Assembly (NCBI RefSeq): GCF_005298075.1
Contig: NZ_SZZH01000003.1
Location: forward strand, 744,001 to 808,000
DNA length: 64,000 nt
Source: Nakamurella flava
Lineage (GTDB): Bacteria > Actinomycetota > Actinomycetes > Mycobacteriales > Nakamurellaceae
Reading direction: 5' to 3'
The notes under the pieces were generated by a model. The model saw nothing but the letters and a program-made list of their open reading frames with translations, did not search any database and was not told the DNA's origin. The position numbers and the translations under genes were made by a program. Below, one piece after another: positions 60,389 to 64,000 of the stretch (within the stretch, counting starts at the first letter, position 1; each line of letters opens with the position of its first letter).

Positions 60389-61324
60389 CTACAGCTCCTG
60401 CGCGAAGTTGTTCTGCATCCGGGCGAAGACCCGCTGGCAGAGCCACAGGATCGGAATGCCGATGAGGAAGGCGATGACGGCCCGCAGCCCCAGGTCGCTC
60501 GGCTGGGGGAGACCGGCGCCGGCCACCCAGATGCCGCGCTGGAAGCACAGCACGGCCAGGGTGACCGGGTTGGCCAGGTAGATCTGGTTGAGCAGCTCGG
60601 AGGACAGGGCGTTCTGGACGAAGCTCCAGCGGTAGACGATCGGGGACAGCCAGAAGCCGACCATCAGGCCGACCTCGACCAGGTACGCCACGTCCCGCAG
60701 GTAGACGTTGATCGCCGACAGCAGGAACGCGATGGCGGTGGCGTAGACCAGCAACACCGCGGTGCCCAGCACGACGTAGCCGATACCGGCCAAGGACGGG
60801 GGGCTCCCGGCGAGGAGGGTGGCGACCAGCAGGATGAACAACTGGATGACGAAGTTGAAGAGTGCGGAGCCGATGACCGAGAGCGGGAACACCTCGCGCG
60901 GCAGGTAGATCTTCTTGACCAAACCGCCGTTGGCCACGATCGACCCGGTGCCGGAGGAGATGACCTCACTGAACAGGGCCCAGGCGGTGAGGCCGGTGTA
61001 GATGTAGATCGCGAATTCGGGAGTGTCGCGCTCGGCACCCAGGAACTTGCCGATCGCGATGTAGTAGACGAGCAGCTGGGTCAATGGCCGGATGAGCGAC
61101 CAGACGAATCCCAGCGCGCTGTCCTTATACCGGGACTTGAGCTCCCGCTTGACCAGCAGGTCGAGCAGCTCGCGGTACCGCCAGACCCCACGGACGGAGT
61201 CGACGGTGCCGCTCACGAAACCCGAGACCGGCCCGGAGGGCACGAGGGGCTGAGCGGCCAGGGCCTGGTTACGGGCCTCGCGGCTCGCCTCGAGGGACGA
61301 CCGCCCCTTGCTGGGCTCAGTCAC
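60389..61324 (-). CDS. wzm: Polysaccharide ABC exporter permease (Wzm-like)
   Basis: A 311-residue ABC-2 type permease with six helices. LLVKRELKSRYKDSALGFVW (the cytoplasmic start typical of Wzm/TagG), IRPLTQLLVYYIAIGKFLG, VKKIYLPREVFPLSVIGSAL and a last helix FLIGIPILWLCQRVFARM are seen. A ~45-residue polar start precedes the core. It pairs with Wzt immediately downstream, and its start overlaps the end of the glycosyltransferase gene by eight bases. It exports a teichoic-acid or O-antigen-like polymer on a polyprenyl or other lipid carrier. Confidence 0.93.
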   Translation of the reverse strand: MTEPSKGRSSLEASREARNQALAAQPLVPSGPVSGFVSGTVDSVRGVWRYRELLDLLVKRELKSRYKDSALGFVWSLIRPLTQLLVYYIAIGKFLGAERDTPEFAIYIYTGLTAWALFSEVISSGTGSIVANGGLVKKIYLPREVFPLSVIGSALFNFVIQLFILLVATLLAGSPPSLAGIGYVVLGTAVLLVYATAIAFLLSAINVYLRDVAYLVEVGLMVGFWLSPIVYRWSFVQNALSSELLNQIYLANPVTLAVLCFQRGIWVAGAGLPQPSDLGLRAVIAFLIGIPILWLCQRVFARMQNNFAQEL

Positions 61325-62936
61325 CGGCCGCCGCCACCGAGGTCGCCGCCGTCGTCGGATCCGCGGCGGGTCGCGGTGCGGCCAGCTCGCGCCAGGTCTG
61401 TGCTGCGTAGTCGTCCCAGGTCGTCACCGACACCTGACGCGCCTCCTGCCTCAGTCGTTCCCACTCCGCGTCATCCGTCAGGAGCGTACGCATGGCGTTC
61501 GCCACATCGTGGTCGTCGTAGGGGTCCACCAGCAGGGCTCCGCCCTCGGTCACGATCTCGGCCATCGACCCGAACCGCGACGTGATGACCGGGGTACCGG
61601 ACAGGATCGACTCGACCACGGGCAGCCCGTAGCCCTCGTTGACCGACGGGAACACACTGAACCGCGCCAGCCGGTACGCGCTCCAGAGCAGAGCGTCGTC
61701 GGCCTTGGACACGATCTCGATGGGGCGGCCCAGCTGCTGGAGCCAGTTCAGTGCCTGGTCGAACCGGGCGCTGTTCCAGGCCCGGCCACCGATCATGGTC
61801 AAGGTGAACCGGTGGCCTTCGCGCCACAGCAGTTCGGCGGCGTGCAGGACGGCCAGGTGGTTCTTGCGGGGCTCGTGCGTGCCGACGACCAGCACCATCG
61901 GCACGCCGGGGACCAGCAGCCGGTCACTGGACGCCTCGAGCTGCTCGTCGGTCACCGACCCGACCTCGTTGGGCAGTACGCACGGCACTACCCGGGGCCC
62001 GGGCAGACCGATGCCGTTGAGCATGCGCACCCACCCGGCGTATTCCACGGCCGCGGACTTGGAGATCGTGGCGACGGCGTCGGCGTAGCGCATCGCCGCG
62101 AGGTTGCGGGCGAACGCCCCGGGCATGGCCCCGTGCGTCGTCTCCGGGACGGTGATCGGCACCATGTCGTACCCGATCATGGTGAACCGGTTGCCCGAGT
62201 ACTCGGCCAGGCAGCGCAGGGTGTCGGTGCGTTCGGTCTCGGTGGCCAGTTCGGGCAGCACGACGGTGGAGTCCAGCGGCACCAGGACCGGTCCGGGCTT
62301 GCGCTCGGCGGCCGGGACCGGCGGCCCGCCGAAACAGGCGCGGTGCGCCTCAGCCGGCGTCAGCGACCGCAACGCGGACAGGTCCTCGTGCCAGCCGATG
62401 AGCTCGATGTCGTGGGTCTGGGCCCAGCGCCGGGTGGTCTCCCGGGTGACCCGCTGGATACCGGTGGCGAAACCGGCCTCCGCGGTGTGGTGCACGTCGA
62501 CGACCACCGCGTCGCGCACCACCCTGACCGCACGGAACGGGCCGTGGTGCAGCAGCCGCTCCATCGGTCCGGCGGCCAGCGCGAGGCGCAGCCCGGCGAC
62601 CGGGCCGTCGGTCTGGGTGTAGCGGACGGCGGTCCGGACGTCCTCGGCCAGCGGCAACCGGGCGCGCAGTACCGCGAGCATCACCCAGGCCTGCCGGTGG
62701 GTCATCCCGACCAGGCCGTCGACCAGGACGCCGAGCGCGGTGGTGACGGTCGACTTGTCGTCTCCGGTGGGGACCGGCGGGAGGTCGAGGGCTTCGACCA
62801 GCGTCCGCAGCCGGGCGGCCAGGGCCGATCGTCGGGCCGCGCCGTGCGCGGTCACGTCGTGCACCAGCTGGTCCAGGGTGGGCCGCTGGTCACGGCGGGC
62901 GAGGCGGGAGCGACCCGCGAGGTCACGAAGCCGCAT
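61317..62936 (-). CDS. Large glycosyltransferase with GT4 domain
   Basis: A 539-residue protein. The first ~150 residues are helical with no known domain; then a GT-B fold: VVVDVHHTAEAGFATGIQRVTRE, VPLDSTVVLPELATETERTD, VMVLVVGTHEPRKNHLAVLHAAELL, FSVFPSVNEGYGLPVVESILSGTPVITSR (EGYGLP, EX7E). It probably elongates the exported polysaccharide. It overlaps both neighbours (14 bp with the upstream glycosyltransferase, 8 bp with Wzm), so all are one operon. Its C-terminal half is clearly a paralogue of the next gene upstream (shared HEPRKNHLAVLHAAELLW-like and EGYGLPV blocks). Confidence 0.9.
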   Translation of the reverse strand: MRLRDLAGRSRLARRDQRPTLDQLVHDVTAHGAARRSALAARLRTLVEALDLPPVPTGDDKSTVTTALGVLVDGLVGMTHRQAWVMLAVLRARLPLAEDVRTAVRYTQTDGPVAGLRLALAAGPMERLLHHGPFRAVRVVRDAVVVDVHHTAEAGFATGIQRVTRETTRRWAQTHDIELIGWHEDLSALRSLTPAEAHRACFGGPPVPAAERKPGPVLVPLDSTVVLPELATETERTDTLRCLAEYSGNRFTMIGYDMVPITVPETTHGAMPGAFARNLAAMRYADAVATISKSAAVEYAGWVRMLNGIGLPGPRVVPCVLPNEVGSVTDEQLEASSDRLLVPGVPMVLVVGTHEPRKNHLAVLHAAELLWREGHRFTLTMIGGRAWNSARFDQALNWLQQLGRPIEIVSKADDALLWSAYRLARFSVFPSVNEGYGLPVVESILSGTPVITSRFGSMAEIVTEGGALLVDPYDDHDVANAMRTLLTDDAEWERLRQEARQVSVTTWDDYAAQTWRELAAPRPAADPTTAATSVAAAGD

Positions 62937-64000
62937 GATGTCCAGTTCCGTTCCGGGTGGCGGCCGTCAGGGCCGGCTCGACGAGCCCGGCCCACAGCTC
63001 GTCGGCGTAGTCCTGCCAGGTGCGTTCGGTGCGGGCCGCGATGGCGGCGCGGAGTTCCGCGACCGCGCCGTCGTCGGTCAGCAAGGTCCGCATGGCGTCG
63101 GTGATCGAGGCGTCGTCCCGCGGGTCGACGGTCAGGGCCCCGCCGTCCGCGGCGATCTCGGCGGTGGAACCGTAGTTCGTGGTGATCACCGGGGTTCCCA
63201 GCGCCATCGACTCGGCCACCGGCAACCCGTAACCCTCGTGGATGGACGGGAACATGGTGAACCGGGCCTCGGCGACCGCCCGGCGCAGTTCGTCCTCGGG
63301 GACCGACGTCCGCACCTCGACGGCGCGCCCCCGCCCGGCGAGGGTCTTGGCCCGGCGGAAGAACTCCTTGTTCGAGCCGCCGCCGCCGATGAAGGTCAGA
63401 CCGAAGTCCAGGCCCTCCTGCCACAGCAGCTCGGCGGCGTGCAGCACGGCCAGATGGTTCTTGCGGGTGTCGTGGCTGCCGACGATGACGATCTGTGGCC
63501 GGTCCGTGTGGGCCGCCGGTGACCCGGCGGGTGGGGCCGGAGGGTGTTCGGCGTTCAACTCGACCGGCAGGGAGACGGCGACCACCTCGGGCCCGGTCAG
63601 CCCCTGGGTGGGCAGCATGGCGGCGAACGCGGCGAACTCGTCGGCCGCGGCCCGGCTGATGCCGGCGACCCGGTCCGCGAACTTGACGGCCGCGAGGTAG
63701 GGCATGAACTTGGTGGGTTCCTCGATGCCGACCGTGTCGGCCGACACCAGCGGGATCATGTCGTAGCCGACGGCGACGACGGAGGTGTTGCTGCACGCCC
63801 CGATGGCGGCGATCCGCTCGACGGCCTCGCGGGGCGGGACCTCGGGGAGCACCAGGACGCACCGCCACGGCACCACGGTGGTGGACTCGGCCGGCGGGAG
63901 AGCGTCCAGTTCGCGCAGTCCACTGCGCCGCCGCTCGGCGACGACCTTCTCGTGCGCCACCCAGTCGTAGATGCGGGTCGATTCCGTCGGATCGAGTCGT
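62923..64000 (-). CDS. Glycosyltransferase, 5' end outside window
   Basis: The frame stays open to the last base, so the N terminus lies beyond 64000 (codons before 63960 read RLDPTESTRIYDW). The visible 359 residues are a GT4-type C-terminal region: VAVGYDMIPLVSADTVG, VIVGSHDTRKNHLAVLHAAE, LTFIGGGGSNKEFFRRAK, FTMFPSIHEGYGLPVAESMA and LGTPVITTNYGSTAEIAADGG. The EGYGLP/EX7E nucleotide-sugar site is intact. It resembles the downstream 539-residue enzyme closely enough to suggest duplication. It is the first gene seen of the Wzm/Wzt operon, which continues past the window. Confidence 0.92.
   Translation of the reverse strand, partial: RLDPTESTRIYDWVAHEKVVAERRRSGLRELDALPPAESTTVVPWRCVLVLPEVPPREAVERIAAIGACSNTSVVAVGYDMIPLVSADTVGIEEPTKFMPYLAAVKFADRVAGISRAAADEFAAFAAMLPTQGLTGPEVVAVSLPVELNAEHPPAPPAGSPAAHTDRPQIVIVGSHDTRKNHLAVLHAAELLWQEGLDFGLTFIGGGGSNKEFFRRAKTLAGRGRAVEVRTSVPEDELRRAVAEARFTMFPSIHEGYGLPVAESMALGTPVITTNYGSTAEIAADGGALTVDPRDDASITDAMRTLLTDDGAVAELRAAIAARTERTWQDYADELWAGLVEPALTAATRNGTGHHAAS

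Noticed and set aside
59135-61585. An 816-residue plus-strand frame across the exporter genes
   Set aside because: It is antisense to wzt and wzm, which have unmistakable ABC motifs. Long antisense frames are expected at this GC content.

Overview
The window is about 72% G+C by eye. It has dense, often overlapping genes (many ATGA or TGATG junctions) and many GTG starts. Several genes are typical of Actinobacteria: an LpdA-type quinone reductase, a DUF1707 protein, a DUF222/HNH (13E12-like) gene, a TIGR03089 protein, an LCP protein and an IdeR/DtxR iron box. A Frankineae/Nakamurella-like actinobacterium fits best, but the genus cannot be fixed from the sequence alone. I found no rRNA, tRNA, CRISPR array or intact transposase.

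Layout. 1-4470: purine catabolism (end of a xanthine dehydrogenase molybdenum subunit, XdhC, a small secreted protein, guanine deaminase). 4628-9786: an FMN reductase/luciferase-like monooxygenase pair, a GCS2-family ligase, and a TetR regulator divergent from an EamA exporter with a perfect operator between them. 9989-14240: an M20 amidohydrolase and a response regulator-response regulator-histidine kinase operon with no DNA-binding output. 14251-21503: housekeeping genes (GGCT-like, LpdA, ABC-F, VOC, DUF1707, Maf, CapA-like lipoprotein). 21740-26841: a patchy accessory stretch of very small membrane proteins, a cold-shock protein, a DksA/TraR protein and two probable frameshifted genes, one of them the DUF222/HNH gene behind a possible SOS box. 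26916-33551: BirA, a hydroxyacid dehydrogenase, YggS, a PH-domain membrane protein, an OmpR/HAMP-kinase pair and GtrA. 33698-36754: a giant ECF sigma factor fused to a zinc-finger anti-sigma-like domain and a long membrane/extracellular tail. 37150-43167: a degenerate GGDEF protein, PurK/PurE, an acyl-CoA dehydrogenase, an iron-siderophore binding lipoprotein under an IdeR-like box, and a TIGR03089 protein.

43214-64000 is a cell-envelope glycan region: an LCP glycan ligase, dTDP-rhamnose genes rfbB and rfbD around a PIG-L deacetylase, a Tat-exported M15-like peptidase with a beta-trefoil tail, a GT4 glycosyltransferase, a secreted FG-GAP/DUF4214 protein, a GtrB-like GT2, a membrane-anchored esterase, a multi-spanning GT-C-like protein, a DUF4214-methyltransferase fusion, a Wzt-Wzm ABC exporter with a glycan-binding Wzt tail, and two large glycosyltransferases, the last cut by the window edge. 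The likely joint role is to build a rhamnose-containing surface polysaccharide, cap it (possibly by methylation), export it by Wzm/Wzt and attach it to the wall through LCP. This is inferred from family knowledge and gene order. The strongest leads are the sigma/anti-sigma fusion and the capped-polysaccharide export locus with its repeated use of DUF4214.
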